Shown: positions 47,969 through 61,200, counted from the stretch's first letter. The stretch is DNA of 64,000 bases from Sipunculus nudus (GCA_026874595.1 CM049311.1:67896453-67960452), one strand, 5' to 3'. A program made the numbers and translations. The notes: generated by a model from the sequence alone, not told the origin.

Positions 47969-49383
47969 GCCCGTCAGCGTTATGTTCTGGACTGCTTTAA
48001 AACCTAAAAAATTTGAACTATAATCAAGACCCGTGCATTTTTAGACTGAACTCAAAGCTCATTCTTTCTAGGATTTAAATCAGGGCTTTATTTTTCTATG
48101 GCGAAATGACATCCTTCTATTGGCAAAATGTTTGGAGATAGAAAATTATATGAACCTTCGCATAGGGAGAAGGACTTGTCTCCACCTTCCCTCCTGTCCC
48201 TCATTGAATTGCGTTCATGTCATTTTCTTGGCCAAGAGAAGGATGCACCGTATTTTGATTGTTTTCAGAAGAAGTGAGGTAAACACTAGTTATATCATCT
48301 AAATCTGAATTTTCTGTATTTATTGCACTGATTGTAGTACCCTGTAAATCGATATGTGCACTGTGTGTTTGCCGAGCTGCTCCTGTATATATATAGGCCT
48401 AGTCACCAAGACATTCTACGATTGTTCCCTCGAACTAAAATACGAGTATTATTTTTACAAATTGGCCGTAAGCGGACAAGGAACAAACATGGAAACTACA
48501 GGACAAGAACTAACATCTATTTTTATTTTACAATCATCTAGAATCCAACGTCTACAGTGGTTTAAAAAAATTAAATGCGTTTATGATACTAAGCAACCGA
48601 TCCTAGGCTGTCGTAAGACGGATGAAAATGTGTTGAACTGGAAAGACGGTTTCATAATAAGACATTTTCATTTAACAATAAACTTCATTTAGTTAATTAA
48701 GCCTATTTGACTAATTTCGTTATTTTAGCGTTAAATTCTTAACGTTCCTGCAAATTTATAAAAAAAGAAATTACCAAATTTTAACGAGCACGTGGAACAG
48801 ACATAAAATTTGTTTAGGACATGAGCTATATACCTGCATGACCGGACCTGGCCCCGTTTTTCGCCAAATATTGGTGAGGCTCTAGCCTGACCTGCTTCAA
48901 ATTCTTATTCTAACACACAAAACAAAAAACAGATTTTCTGGTATCCTCCGTCCCTAAACACTGCCAAATGCTTCCATGTGAGTCATGAAGAGTGACTCAA
49001 TTAGATAGACAGTAAAACCAAGAATTTACGACCACTAATGGGACCTCGCTAAAATGGTTGCCTTTTTTAGGTGGTCGTCTAAGTTTAAAGAACTTAAAAG
49101 AACATGGACTGTGAACAGGTGATCGTTATTTTGAGGTGGTCTTTAAACATAGGTGACCTATAGGCGATGTTTTACTGAACATTATAACTTTTTGTACAAT
49201 CCATGTGAAATAAATGTATGAAGATTTCTGTAGGGAGAAAACTCCATTATATTTTGGTCTATTAGTTTTTCTCTTGGTGGAGGCATGCGCTCTACTGAAT
49301 ATCGTTCTAGGTATTTGTGTCTCCTTTGTATCCGCCAAATATTATAATTATAATCTATATATAAATAAAGTCGCCTCTTGTAG
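47969..49383. other. No identifiable feature
   Basis: Unique AT-rich sequence right of unit B. Overlapping frames near 48354-48692 have no recognisable domain. A hydrophobic frame at 49214-49380 (FGLLVFLLVEACALL) lacks clear splice support. Confidence 0.3.
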
Positions 49384-49580
49384 GCGCCGTTGTCGGTGCT
49401 TCGGTAGTCGGTGTTGTTGTTATCGGCCTTGGAGATGTGGTGTTTCTTGCATGGATAGTGCTCGTCTTTGGATCTTTGGCATCAGTGCACCACCCAGGTT
49501 GTTTGATGACGTCAGAGTTATATCAGATTGATAAAAAAAATGTATTCATGAATCTGCTTGTCAGCAAAAAGAAGGATTAA
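49384..49580 (+). CDS. Candidate terminal exon with a transmembrane segment
   Basis: A plausible acceptor (gcctcttgtag) precedes 65 in-frame codons ending in TAA at 49578-49580. The peptide starts AVVGASVVGVVVIGLGDVVF and continues LAWIVLVFG, a long hydrophobic stretch, followed by a polar tail ending LLVSKKKD. Gly/Val-rich membrane exons like this often close single-pass receptors, but no upstream exon was identified. It could be chance. Confidence 0.3.
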
Positions 49581-50010
49581 TTAAGAAGGGGTAGATGGCG
49601 TCTGGGCTGCACTATTGACTATGGCTCAGCGAGCTCCCGTGGCAAAGTGATAGTTGATAGTTCATGTTTTTTTAATTATTGCGACCACGAGTAAGTAGAA
49701 ATTTTGAAAGATTATATAACTTAGGCTTTATAAGCTTGTTATACAGCATAGCACAGAGACAGCCAAGAGCAATTCAGCGCAGCCAGAGGCTGCCCTATCG
49801 GGGAACCGGGAGCGAAGTCAGGGGAAGCCGAGGAGCAACACAGCCACGCAAATTCGATGCAGAGAGCATTGATACCCAGATCACCGGCATGTAGACAGAC
49901 TAGCGTTTAATTGTTTAGAACGATTCAAACGATTAGACAGCTAATATGTGTTCTCCTAATCAGCGTGAGCGTAAAACACAATATAATAATATCGTTTACT
50001 GTGCTCCCTG

Positions 50011-50046
<36 letters not shown>

Positions 50047-52204
50047 ATGCATGTTATATTTCCTAGCTTCTGTTTCTTTTACATCAAATTTTAGTAACGA
50101 TAGCCCATTTTCATGTGCCAACACGATTTTTTAAGTTCGATTAGACATATACACGAGTGTTATTCATATGTTAATTTTGTCAAATATGATTCTGACAGTT
50201 TTAGAATTATGTTTCGTTGGCACAAGATATGGTTGCTCGGCCCTGTTACTATGGCCTTAACAAGAAACGATATATAAGATGACAAAGATAAATATTTACA
50301 GACTTATTTCTTGTTCAGACCGACAGGCCGAAAATCCATGCGAAATATGTTTCTCCTGTATTTACATATAAAAAATCCTGTAAAAGGATCATGTTACAGG
50401 GCTGTCACCATCGCGGGGTAAGACAGATATCGATCGAGAGAGAGAAAGTTCCATTTGGAAGAGTGAAGCATCGATTGACAGGGCTGGATGCATATAGTCA
50501 TCGCCAGTGTATTTGAACATCAATCAAATATGTTAACATAATTGATTTAGCTGTATTGTATTGTCATCGCATGTGTTTTAAATCATCATGCGAACAAGAC
50601 GCACAGATGCACTTATATTAGATAAAAGTAGGTCAGGTCAGTCGTGCCATAACGTTAAATCTAACAACTCAAAGCATCCAAGTCACATGGTTTGAATTAA
50701 AATTAGAAAAAATTGACGACTTACACGTTTCTCCATTTGAAAATACAAGATATAATGGAAGCAAAAACTTACTTTGAATCATCAAAGTATATATTGTAAA
50801 ACATGATTATAAGCATTGCGATTTAAGATTTGCTGCATTCTTTTTCCGGTTTAATATTCAATAAGATAATCCTGATGAAAATGCAATGGATGCCCAAGTC
50901 AGTAATTTACATGAACACTAAAAGTCATTCACAAAATAGAAGTTTGAGAATGTAAGTACAAGTGTTAACATGTGCAAAATACTCAGGTATCAGATCTGTG
51001 GCATTCCAGCTGAAAATTGGAATGCAGAGAAATATGACAGCAAATTTAAAATATTGAAAATATGACGTTCTTGTATTAAGCAGATCTACTTTATATGAAG
51101 AAGATCAAAATTTTAGCTTATCATCTTCTCAGCCATTTCTGCTTCTCAGGGAGACTTTTGGTAGATCAGATGAGATAAACCGCCATGCTCACAGACTTAA
51201 TCCTAATATCGATATCGCCCAGTAAAGGCTACCACATCTCTCGTTATATGTTCTTTGTTAAAAGCTCAGCATTTGAGAGAATCCGGTATTCTAAGCCTAA
51301 GTATTGAAGTATTATGTTATCAGAACGGAATGTTACAGGTCGATCATATGAAAAAAGGTAATTAAGCAATAAACATATGATACATTTTAGGATACATGGT
51401 GCCCCTTGAGTACTAATATACATGCAGTTAAGGGGAAATGCCTGATAAAAGATATTATTTAAATAATAGAATGTTATATGAAATAAATTCGCGTCGGCAA
51501 TTTTCTCACTCTTTATGAGGCCACGCGTCTTCCGATATTAAAAACTATTTGTTTGTGTTTTCTTTTTACTTTTTAAAGGGTTATAGGCTTTCCTATGTCC
51601 TCATAAGTTTAAAACTATTCGTTTGTGTTTTCTCTTTACTTTTTAAAGGGTATGGGCTTTCCTAAGTCCCAAGAAGCTTCAAAGTATTTGTTTGTGTGTG
51701 TGTGTTTTTTTTTTTTCATTTCTTTTTCCTAATCTCCCATACAACTGGTTTTCCAAAATGACATTTGCAGCTCATCTTAATTCTTTATTTGACATAATAT
51801 CAAGGACGTGACGTACCTTTTCTATTTTCTTTAGAAAGTTATTTATGGTTTCTATGGACAGTCTTCTTATCATTTAAACATAGCACATATAACAACACTC
51901 AAAAGGTAAAATTGGATCAGCCTCTAGCAGTTAAAAAAGTGCATAACTATAGATATTGGTCAGGGACGAGGCATCATTTCATTTTACTGATCGGTTGCGG
52001 ACCACTACAGTTATAGCAACATCCAAACGTATAAAGAAAACCATAGTCTATCTATCGATCGAAATCGGTTCCTTTTCTCCCCATGCCTCTATCCATGTTG
52101 TTTGACATCGAACCAAGGTCTACATAACGGTAAGTACGTACATAATTCATGCCTCGGCACAAACCATATATATGTATATAAATATAGATGTATGAATAGC
52201 CATG

Positions 52205-52265
<61 letters not shown>

Positions 52266-53113
52266 CAAGAAGGTTTAAGAGATAACCATTCCTGATATGA
52301 TCACCGCAAATTTTAGTCCATTTTGCATACCTTGAAGAATTATTTTAGGGAATTTGCGCCATAGCATAAATTAGCAACATCACCAAGGATTTGGTCTGCA
52401 TTTGCTGATAGAAAATATTGATCCACGAAAAACTAGACATTTTTTGTATGGCCTTATTGAAACAATTTTTACAACTACTTACATTTAATCCTCTATTCCT
52501 CATTGTATTGAAATGCCGATAATCGAAATTATCGGATATATGAAAAGAAAACGTGAACCCCATATGGGTATAAGTCGTTATCGCATGCAGTATACCCCCT
52601 GTAGTTGCAACGGGGCCTACACAATTTGAGGGTTTCACACGCGCCCCGCCTTCATAACCATGTCAACAGCTAAATCTACATACTGATCATTTGAACTACG
52701 TTGTCATTGAAAACCATTACGTTACAGATATGATTTTCAAAGATAAAAGGAGTTTTTTAAACAAACTCCCAACTGAATATTTTTAGCAGGATTATGCAAT
52801 TTTAGTATCGAGTAGATTATGGAATGACCCTCAATCTATATCATTATCGAGAAGATAGGCAGTTGAGTAACATTCAATCACAAATACATCAATAGGGACA
52901 TGGAGTTCTTTTATTACCCTGTCAAATCATCATGATATTTATTTTTAGATGTTTGCATTTAATTTTATTGCAATTAACTGTATTTAATGTTTTTAATGCT
53001 TATATACTGAATGCCATATTGAATGTTTTCAGTGTTTTGAACTTTAATTCATAGTCTGTTATGCCATTTTAAATCATACATGAATTTATACATGTGTCCA
53101 TATGTAGTAATAA
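49581..53113. other. AT-rich non-coding stretch with microsatellites
   Basis: Contains a (CT)n tract (about 50014-50045) and a (TA)n tract (about 52206-52262). Around 51530-51680 a roughly 83-bp phrase ('ttgtgttttctttttacttttt...') occurs two to three times in tandem. A minus frame at 52345-52638 has a consensus donor (TTAAAT|GTAAGT) near 52488, but no recognisable domain. Confidence 0.35.
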
Positions 53114-53340
53114 TGGCCTGGACAGTCGCGGGGTAAACGCTCGGCTTACTCCGCTGGCGACCCGGATACGATCCCCGGCGTGGCTATGAGAGTGGGTTGT
53201 AGTGACCCGTCCAGGGCCGGTGGTTTTCTCCCGGTTCTCCAGTTACCCGCACCTCTAGTCACTACCGAACGCCGCGTGTAACTTGTACGTGAACATAGAA
53301 ATCCATTCCTAGAGATTTGTCTGTCCCGGCTGAGGAATAA
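53114..53340 (+). mobile_element. tRNA-derived SINE, second family
   Basis: Begins 'ggcctggacagtcgcggggt' with box A-like CAGTCGCGGGGTAAACGC and, after the usual spacing, box B-like GATACGATCCCC. The body contains 'ccggtggttttctcccggtt', a phrase typical of conserved central domains in invertebrate SINEs. It ends in unremarkable AT-rich sequence, with no clear target-site duplication. Confidence 0.6.
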
Positions 53341-54353
53341 GTGAAAGTTCATATACAATAACATCAATTTGCAGATTTTTTTTCATGCGAGCAAATCCCT
53401 TGTGAAATCTAGCTCAATACCAAGTAATCCACAATGTAACAGTGCTAAAATTAACATTTAAAAAGGGTGAGTGCGTTTTGTTTTGCGTTTCTAGATTACG
53501 GCCTGTCATCTAAGCCTCAAAGACCTGAAACACCTTTGCATGTATAATGCTAAAAACGGGATAATATTGTATATTTACAATGGGCAACAACTCCCTCCTG
53601 GAACCAGGAGTATTTTTTAGGTATTTAAAAATCAAACATGGTCACAAACATATTTTTCATTTAAATCCTCTTCTTAAGGTAATAGTTCAACGATTGGTTA
53701 TGATCTTGGTCGAATTTAATCGCTTTACACAAATGTTTAAACATGTTTGAAAGACTTAAGGGGGCGGAATCACTATACATCATCAACTTGTTGTTGGACT
53801 GGGACAGTTCTGATGGTGGTAGGTTTTATTGTCGCTTCAGTATGTCAGCTGTGCATCTATATATGTAGCGATGTACCTACGCTCCTACATTCTTTATGGG
53901 GGGGGGGGGGGTTCAGATCCATTTTTCAGAAAACCCCAAATAAATGTCCCCCGTTTTGAGGAAGCAGAAGACAAAAGCTGGTGAAAATATATTTATATAT
54001 GACGGTAATAAAGGAGGGCAACCAAGCTCCCATAGTGTTCTTGTGCACAAGGGGAAGAGACAAGGAAACACTGATACAACTGTTACAGAGCAAAAGCTCT
54101 GGCAGTTGTAAGGAATTCTCTTTAAATGGTGACAATTTAAGTTAATGTATTTTACCTCCTTTTAGCAGACATAACAAAACTGACCCTGCATCAAGTTTGC
54201 AGTCTATACTATAAAAACAGGCTTTTTTTTTCATGGAAATGCTGACATTAGTTTGGCTGGAAATTGTAACAAGGTACCAACTGTTATATTTCTATGTAGA
54301 TACATGTATTCAATTATTACTGATAACTGAGTATTTAATTTATATTTAATCAC

Positions 54354-54605
54354 CTAATCTGACTGTGGCAACCTATGTATAACATAGAAGAAAAAACAAA
54401 ACCAAATAAAACAACAGGTGACCATTATAACGAAAACCCAGGCTGACACAGTGCATCTATTCTGCCTCCTGGCCTTTGAGAATTTTACACAAGCTCCATA
54501 TTTGCTTCGGCAGCAGCACACGAGTGGACAACAATGCAAACACATGATGACAATATGAATGCCGATGACCCCAACAGAGGCGAATGGCCAGGACATCTTG
54601 ACGAT
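54354..54605 (-). CDS. Candidate last exon of a multi-pass membrane protein
   Basis: Acceptor ctctgctattttacag is followed by 83 codons and a stop in phase 0. It opens IVKMSWPFASVGVIGIHIVI, then LHCCPLVCCCRSKYG, a basic loop (FSKARRQNRC) and a second hydrophobic run (WVFVIMVTCCFIWFCFFF). Two membrane segments are therefore likely. The cysteine-rich border after the first resembles tetraspan proteins, but the family is not identified. A related exon lies immediately upstream. Confidence 0.4.
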   Translation of the reverse strand: MVKMSWPFASVGVIGIHIVIMCLHCCPLVCCCRSKYGACVKFSKARRQNRCTVSAWVFVIMVTCCFIWFCFFFYVIHRLPQSD

Positions 54606-54690
54606 CTGTAAAATAGCAGAGTATACAAATGATAACGTTAAGAATACCGATTACTCCAACGGCAGCAAATGGCCTGTTCATCTTGACAAG
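54606..54690 (-). CDS. Candidate alternative exon paralogous to 54354-54605
   Basis: After an acceptor (ttattatacag) the frame reads LVKMNRPFAAVGVIGILNVI, aligning with IVKMSWPFASVGVIGIHIVI of the next exon, in the same phase. The 85-bp spacing and shared start suggest tandem exon duplication. Reading through into the next exon changes frame, so if both are used they would be alternatives or this one needs an internal donor (for example at GGA|GTAATC). Confidence 0.3.
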
Positions 54691-55065
54691 CTGTATAATA
54701 AACAATCAGACACTGATATTAGTAATATCTGAAGAGTCAGCTAATATATTATGTATAAAAGAAAACTATTTAAGTCAAAGAAAGCTATTAATTTTGTTCT
54801 TTTTTATTTAAATGTTTTAAGGGTGGGAGGCTCTTAGTTCAAGGGTTCAGATTTCTATTCAAAGCTAAAATTTCATGGTCTATATACCTTTCTTCATTGT
54901 TTCACCGATATCAATTAAGGTAGAAAAAAATTACAGTTACATATGATACTTCATTAAACTCCTTAGCCTTTGTTTTCAATGCAAGATGTTTTATAATATC
55001 TCTCTGAACGGTATACAGTGTAGTCTTCCTTTCAAATGAGTCATATGATAATTTAAACGACTTAC

Positions 55066-55109
55066 TTTCATCACATCCAAACAACCACCTTTGAAATCTT
55101 TGTATAAAT
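55066..55109 (-). CDS. Candidate 44-nt internal exon upstream of the membrane exons
   Basis: Bounded by a good acceptor (catttttttag, reading the minus strand) and a consensus donor (GAAA|GTAAGT). One frame reads LYKDFKGGCLDVMK and leaves in phase 0, compatible with both downstream exons. Joined, GC followed by a membrane helix recalls the end of the large loop of tetraspanins. It is short and unsupported by transcripts. Confidence 0.25.
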
Positions 55110-57600
55110 CTAAAAAATGATAGAACAGTTTATAAACCTAAAAAATCAGCACTGGGATTGAAATAATACATTACACATAACAATAAGGTACGTACTGGGA
55201 CACTTCACTCACTTGTGAACACAGCAAGGTGCATCTGAGGTAAATTATACTTTACACTTCATTTTCAAAGCAATGACCTTCTTTGTTCATATATGAAGAT
55301 ATGGCTTAGGTTCCTCTTAGTCTCATGAAATTGATATCGAAACAAAACAAAAAATTTAACAATTCCGAAACATCTACAGCATTCAATCACAGATGCAATC
55401 GGCTGTAAACGAACACTTGTCATTATCAAAATGTACTATAAACATTATGTTGAATAAAAAAAACAGCACAAGCATTTTATTTTAACAATCTCAGGTTATC
55501 TCATGGAGGTATAACTAGGAGGACTGATGCATTAGAACATGGTCAGTGATTAAAGAGAGCTTCGCAAGACTTGGTGAATTTACTGCTTTTGCCTATTGTC
55601 CTTTGTCCTGATGACCAGAGCTGTCATTATCTTAACATCTTGTATAAACCAGACAGCAGATTTACTGTATAACAATTAACATGCACCTTTCAGTCACTGA
55701 CCACAAGCCTTGGTTCACTCAGGTGTTTTGTTAAATGTGAATGTTATGTAAGTAGAAATCAAAATTCACTGCTTTCCTTAAAGAAAAGCATATAGTATGA
55801 CTAATATGCTTTCCGTTGGGGCAGTCTATTTAATTACAACCTCTCAGTGAACAAAATGTGTCTGCTTAGACTAAGAACCAAGTTGGCTTGTTATTCTGAT
55901 CACTTATTCTTCCAACTTTTCTTGAAAGTAAATGCCTTGTAACAGTCTGCAAAACGCAGACCTGCCTGGTCGCATTTTTCATTACAACTTTTAATTTTCG
56001 AATTCATTACATTTGTTGATTGGAATCTTTAACAAGGTAATTGTTTTGAGAGCCATGTTGCCAGGCAATACCCTGGTAGAATCAGCAAAAACAATGGCAT
56101 GCATATATCAGGTGTTGGACAAAAATCCCCAAATAGCAGCACACATCCTCCGGTAAGAGATCTTTCTTAATGATTACAGGAGAAAACTGCTATTGTGAGA
56201 AATTAATTGTCCCGATGTTGTGGGTCTTCGTGGTGCTAGACCAGTGGAAATAGATTAAATGTAGGTTTTTAGGAATTTAATTAGAGATCAAACACTTGGT
56301 TAACAGTTTCTTTATCATCACTAAAACTTGGAAATTTGCTATGAGCAGCCTTTAAACTCCTTCTCTTTCAGAAAAAAAGGGGGCCTATTAACGCCCACAT
56401 CTAGATTCCGGTCAGAATCCTTGCTATTTTCCTAATGACAAAGTTTGCCCAGGTAGGTCAGGCTTTTCTGGTTTTAGGAGATTCAAGTTCTTGGCAGAGT
56501 ATAGCTACAAGCCTGTAACGCAAACAATTCTAATTTAATCTTTTCTTTCTTGTTTGCGTTACAGCTCTTAAGGTGGAGAGTTTACCCACTAAAGCTTGGT
56601 CAGATCTGACAAAAGTGGTTTAGACCAGATAGTTGGCGTTCAGCGTGGGACATGCCATAACCCCTACACATTGCTTTACAGTACAGTTGTGTTGACTCAG
56701 TTGAAAGTTAAATGTTCGCTTAATGTTCAGTATGTATGAAAATATTGACACTTTCTCCTAAGTGAACCAGATAACTGTTTTCTCCATTTGCTCTTGTTTA
56801 CAGCCTGGCCTCCTGCTAGGGAGGCTTAGGCAGGTCTGTTATTCGGCGATGTCATGGGAATTTATGAGGGAACCACCGTCTATAAGGTATTTTTAGGTAA
56901 TTTGCATAGCTCCTCCTTAATATATGCATGATATTCACGTTCTGGGCTGTGTCAAATCAGAGGGGAAACCCTCCCTAGTTCGGACTCCATTCCTAATGGA
57001 AGACTGAATGTGTAGGCTAGACAGAATATTGATGAAAATGTATATAAATAAATAAAATAATCACTGTAACAGTAAAGTACCTAATATAACAGTGTTCATT
57101 AAGGGAAAGACTCAAGTCAAAGAGATTCTGGTGAATTTTGGCAATGATATTTTGATACAATTAACTTGCATTCCTGGTTGTTGCGGAATCGCAAAGTTCT
57201 GTGATGTAGCATAGTTGTAAAGCAGCAGAGCGAATCGGAATGAACTGTCTTGGGATGAGACATTTCTGGCAGTGCATGTCAATATTTGATAATAAAGACA
57301 ATTTTTCCATAGAAGAGATAGTCTCCGTGTTCTGACACCATCCTGAATCATCACGGTACCATAGCAACGAACAATAACTTGCATTCGGCAGCTTCACATC
57401 TTCGTTCATAGGTTTGTTCTGGCTGTTCTAGGCCATTAAGAGCCTCTGATGTCAGCTGTTTTTTTTCTTGATCTGTATCTTATCATATGATATTTAAGAT
57501 CAGTCATTGCATATATGCTATTCCAGTAATCTACTGTCATACTGCAGAAAGCATATTTCTATTGTTTAACTTGATCTTTCCTTATATAATTAATAATTGT
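55110..57600. other. Non-coding stretch with one perfect hairpin
   Basis: Arms 56513-56527 and 56550-56564 form a perfect 15-bp inverted repeat. GGTACCATAGCAAC (57355-57368) equals the X-box-like site of gene B. A possible 22-nt exon near 55220-55241 encodes APCCVHK but does not fit the phase of its neighbour. Confidence 0.35.
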
Positions 57601-57629
57601 GCCCCCTTGTTTCACTGATTTATCTGAAA

Positions 57630-57745
57630 TGGAGAAGTCCTTGGGTCACATCCTTAACAAATATCCCTGTGGCTATTTTATACATTTCGATAATATTCGT
57701 GGCCAGATCTTTCTGGCTCATCTTGACGATGTCAGGTAAAGACAG
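57630..57745 (-). CDS. Weak candidate coding start facing a divergent promoter
   Basis: The minus strand reads ATCGTCAAG then ATG and 33 codons (MSQKDLATNIIEMYKIATG... ) to a stop. The 12 bases ATCGTCAAGATG also open the exon at 54354-54605. No domain is recognised. Confidence 0.15.
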
Positions 57746-57759
57746 AAAATGAAGCGTGG

Positions 57760-57850
57760 AAACAATACCACGTGACGTAAATAGTTACACGGTGCATGAT
57801 GGGATATTTTACGCGCCACAAGAAAGCATTCTCCACACAGAAGGTTTATC
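57760..57850. promoter_or_regulatory. Possible divergent promoter (E-box and CRE-like sites)
   Basis: CACGTGACGTAA (57769-57780) combines an E-box with a CRE/ATF-like TGACGTAA. It lies between the minus-strand ATG above and a plus-strand exon-like stretch at 57852-57997 that ends in a consensus donor (AGG|GTATGT) and contains WFLAHKTDSGSQLTDEFIA in one frame. Suggestive only. Confidence 0.2.
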
Positions 57851-58200
57851 TATGAGCCTATCATCTGGCTCAACAGATCCTGACCTTGTGCGGAGGTTGC
57901 AAGAAAAGTTCATGGGGGGCTCTTGACTGGTTCCTAGCTCACAAGACTGATTCTGGCTCACAACTGACCGATGAATTCATTGCCTCCGCCAGGAGGGTAT
58001 GTGTTCATTCCCGTTCGTTTGTGTGTGTTTGTTCACATTACGACTCAAGCAGTCATGAGCGGAATTCATGACATTTTCAGGACACCTCAAGGGGTGGATT
58101 CTTGGGGAAAAGGAGGGGTCGAACCGTGGAGTTCTATTTACTGTTAAGTGACAAAACCTAAAAAAAAAGATCCCCAGGTCTTTTCTGTTTAGAAGGGGTT

Positions 58201-58293
58201 CTGGGGGGGGGGGGGGGGGGGGGGGTCGAGGATGTTAAATTTGTCTGAAATTTAAAAAAAAGGGTTGCTTTGGCTGTCCCCCCCCCCCCCCCC
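58201..58293. repeat. G tract and C tract pair
   Basis: About 23 G (58203-58225) and, after 50 bases, about 16 C (58278-58293). They can pair as a hairpin, but both are simple homopolymers. Confidence 0.85.
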
Positions 58294-58299
58294 CGATCC

Positions 58300-61200
58300 G
58301 CTTCTGACCTCGAGAATGGGCCAAAAGAGAACCGATTAGATTTTGCAATCTCAACCAGAAGGCACTGCCGCTACGCTGATATTAGCGGTGTAGGTCCGGT
58401 TTATATATATTTTATAATTTTTATAATAGCAAGTGGGGTAATTACCGAATTTAATCTCTTGAATCCAAAGACTACTACTCCTTTAGTCTTCTTGACAATT
58501 TAATTGAAGGTAGTGTTTCTCACACCAACCAGTCACATATTGAATGGTTTAATGCTCACATTACGTTGTATGCTGAAAGGCCTATAATCTAAAATAACCA
58601 TTCTCGAAAGCATGAATCACCTGTAACACCAATAACTAATTGATGCATAAACAGACCGGTAGACATCTTGCATTTGGCGGCGGTCCTATATAATGCATCT
58701 CGTCTGCATGTTTAGGCCTATTATTATGTATATATTTTCACTTCCTGGGCGCAAAATAAGATAAGGTAAGATAACATTTATTAGCCTTCAATTACAGGAA
58801 CTTGATGTTGACTTGCAATTAAAATAATGCTGAGATTACTACATTAATGTTTTTCAGTGGTCAAATATTCAATACACATATTTATACTGAACATAAATCA
58901 ATGGATATATTTAAAATCGCACTGTTGTGTATGAAATGTTATATTCATATAGGTAACTGCAGGAACAATCTATGGACTCAACACTGAGCTAGTCACAGCA
59001 ACTGAGGAGGCCATTCTTAAGGGTTTCTAATGACACAATAGCCGACTTTCTAATTCGATGTATCAATGCACAACTGTATTTGCCTCAGTCCTGTTAATTA
59101 ATATAAAATTTTGCTTTCACTATTATCCATGCGTTATCAGGATCAGCACGAATTGCTGGATTCTTCAGCTGCGTCTTAATAGTCTAAATATAGGCCTACT
59201 TCTATAAACCTTCAAGTCTATATATCAATCAGTATTTTCCCATGCCTAAAAGTCAGCTAAAAGTTTTACTGTTGGTAGAACCAGTGTATTAAGATTTTAC
59301 ATTTTCTGTGTTATGAATTATTGTCAGATCTATATATTACGACATGTATTGGTACACTTGTATTAATATATCAATGAATTGCCAAGCCTAGTTATATATG
59401 TTTATTTAGTTTTATTTGTTTATACGTCTCCCATCCAGGTATGAAAAGGGGAAAGTGTATATACATGCTTGGAAGATTTATCTTGTAATCTATTGACAAT
59501 GGTGTCACATAACTGTTGTCATGCAACTCCTCTCTGGTCATGCTACGGACCCGGATTTGGTCTTGAAATGGCTTGAAGGATACTAAGCGAGTCCTAAGGC
59601 GTCATTTTCAATAATTTCCCCATAATCGTGAGAAATTGGACATTCACGCTGCCCAGAATCGTATTCACAAGAGCACGGCTCTGTTTGTTAGTGATAGTGG
59701 ATAAAGAAATGCTGTCTCTACAATGCACTGTGGCCCCCTTAATACATCAATGACGTAGGTATAATGTAGAGAAGAGGGTAATGTAGTCCGTTAAAATAAA
59801 TTGGAAAATAATTATTTCAAGGCAGATTAAATGAACACGAATGTTTAGTGGTAAAGACCTCACGGAATTAAGTAATATTTGGCAAGCATGCATAGGTGTA
59901 ATGTAAACAGAAAGTTTTTTTCTTGAATTCTAACAAATTTGTATTTTGAAACTTTACAGTTGAATCCAGCATTCCCGGCCGTCCTACAATCCGTTACTGG
60001 AGGAGGCTAGTTTTGAACGAAAAGGGTGATTTGACATTATTTTGCGAAGAGGTAGTTGCAGCGCCATCTATCAGAAACTACAACGGTGTATCGAGAGGAT
60101 GAAGAGCCATCTGCTGCATCTGGAATGAAACTCAACTGGTCTTCAAGTGCACAATAATGAATGGGTAATAAACTACAGGAAAATACAGATAAATAACACA
60201 AGTTTTTGTAAGTGTAGTTTTATTATTATAAGGGAATAACTGATCAAAGCAGTAAGAATTCCTCGATTCTCTGTGCATATAATAGCAAGATACCAGGTAC
60301 TTTTAATTAGTCGTGATATGGCACTTCTGCGCATCTTGAATGTAAGAATATGCAGGACGTCTGCCATCAGCTAACTACGAGTGCAATCACAGGATACTTT
60401 TACAAATGACCAAAGGAAATAAATGTTCAATGTACAAAAAAGTATACAGTTAATTAACATCATCCATGCCAAAACTTAAAATTAGAAATACCGATATCGT
60501 ACTCATGATATACAGCAAACTCCAATCGAGGACCTCCTCAGTACTCACTATGATGACCATTCATTCTTGGTCATGATGTTATATTGGTATATATGATGGC
60601 TCAGCACAAAAACACCAAGACAACCCCGCTGACATTTCCATTTTTGGTGGTCCCAAGCTGATCAAATTAGCCAGGTTTTCATCATAATTCTATTCTCGCA
60701 TTACTTGCATTATTCTCTTTTGGCTTAAAAACTTACACAAAACTAGCATCACAGTGTTCCAATTAAAATCATTGTGATGAGCTGTCTTATATTTAACATC
60801 TTGTATACAGTTTTGATTGTATATTTAACAAAATGATACAATAAGAAATATGAATCCTTAATCGTATCACAGAACAAGTAACATTTTCATGTAAATCTCC
60901 TTTCTAACCCGTTATCCTGGGAAAATGAAAACAACCATGAGGGATATTCCTTTTACTGTAACAGGGAGTTTACTTGAAGTATGCATATAAGAAATCTGAA
61001 TCAGTAACTGACTTTCAACTGTTAGTTGCCCATGCTTAACTTGATCAATGTGTTCACTCTAAGATACCAATAAAATATTTACTTATGCCATTACACACAA
61101 TTTACTCAAAGATAATTCACAAATATGAACATTTTCTGGTAATTCTGTTAAAACCAAACAAATACAAAATTCCTCTTCATGGGTTATTTTTGTGTCATCT

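Noticed and set aside
58203-58293. G tract/C tract hairpin as a structured RNA
   Set aside because: Both arms are simple homopolymers of the kind scattered through the window, and may be sequencing-length artefacts.
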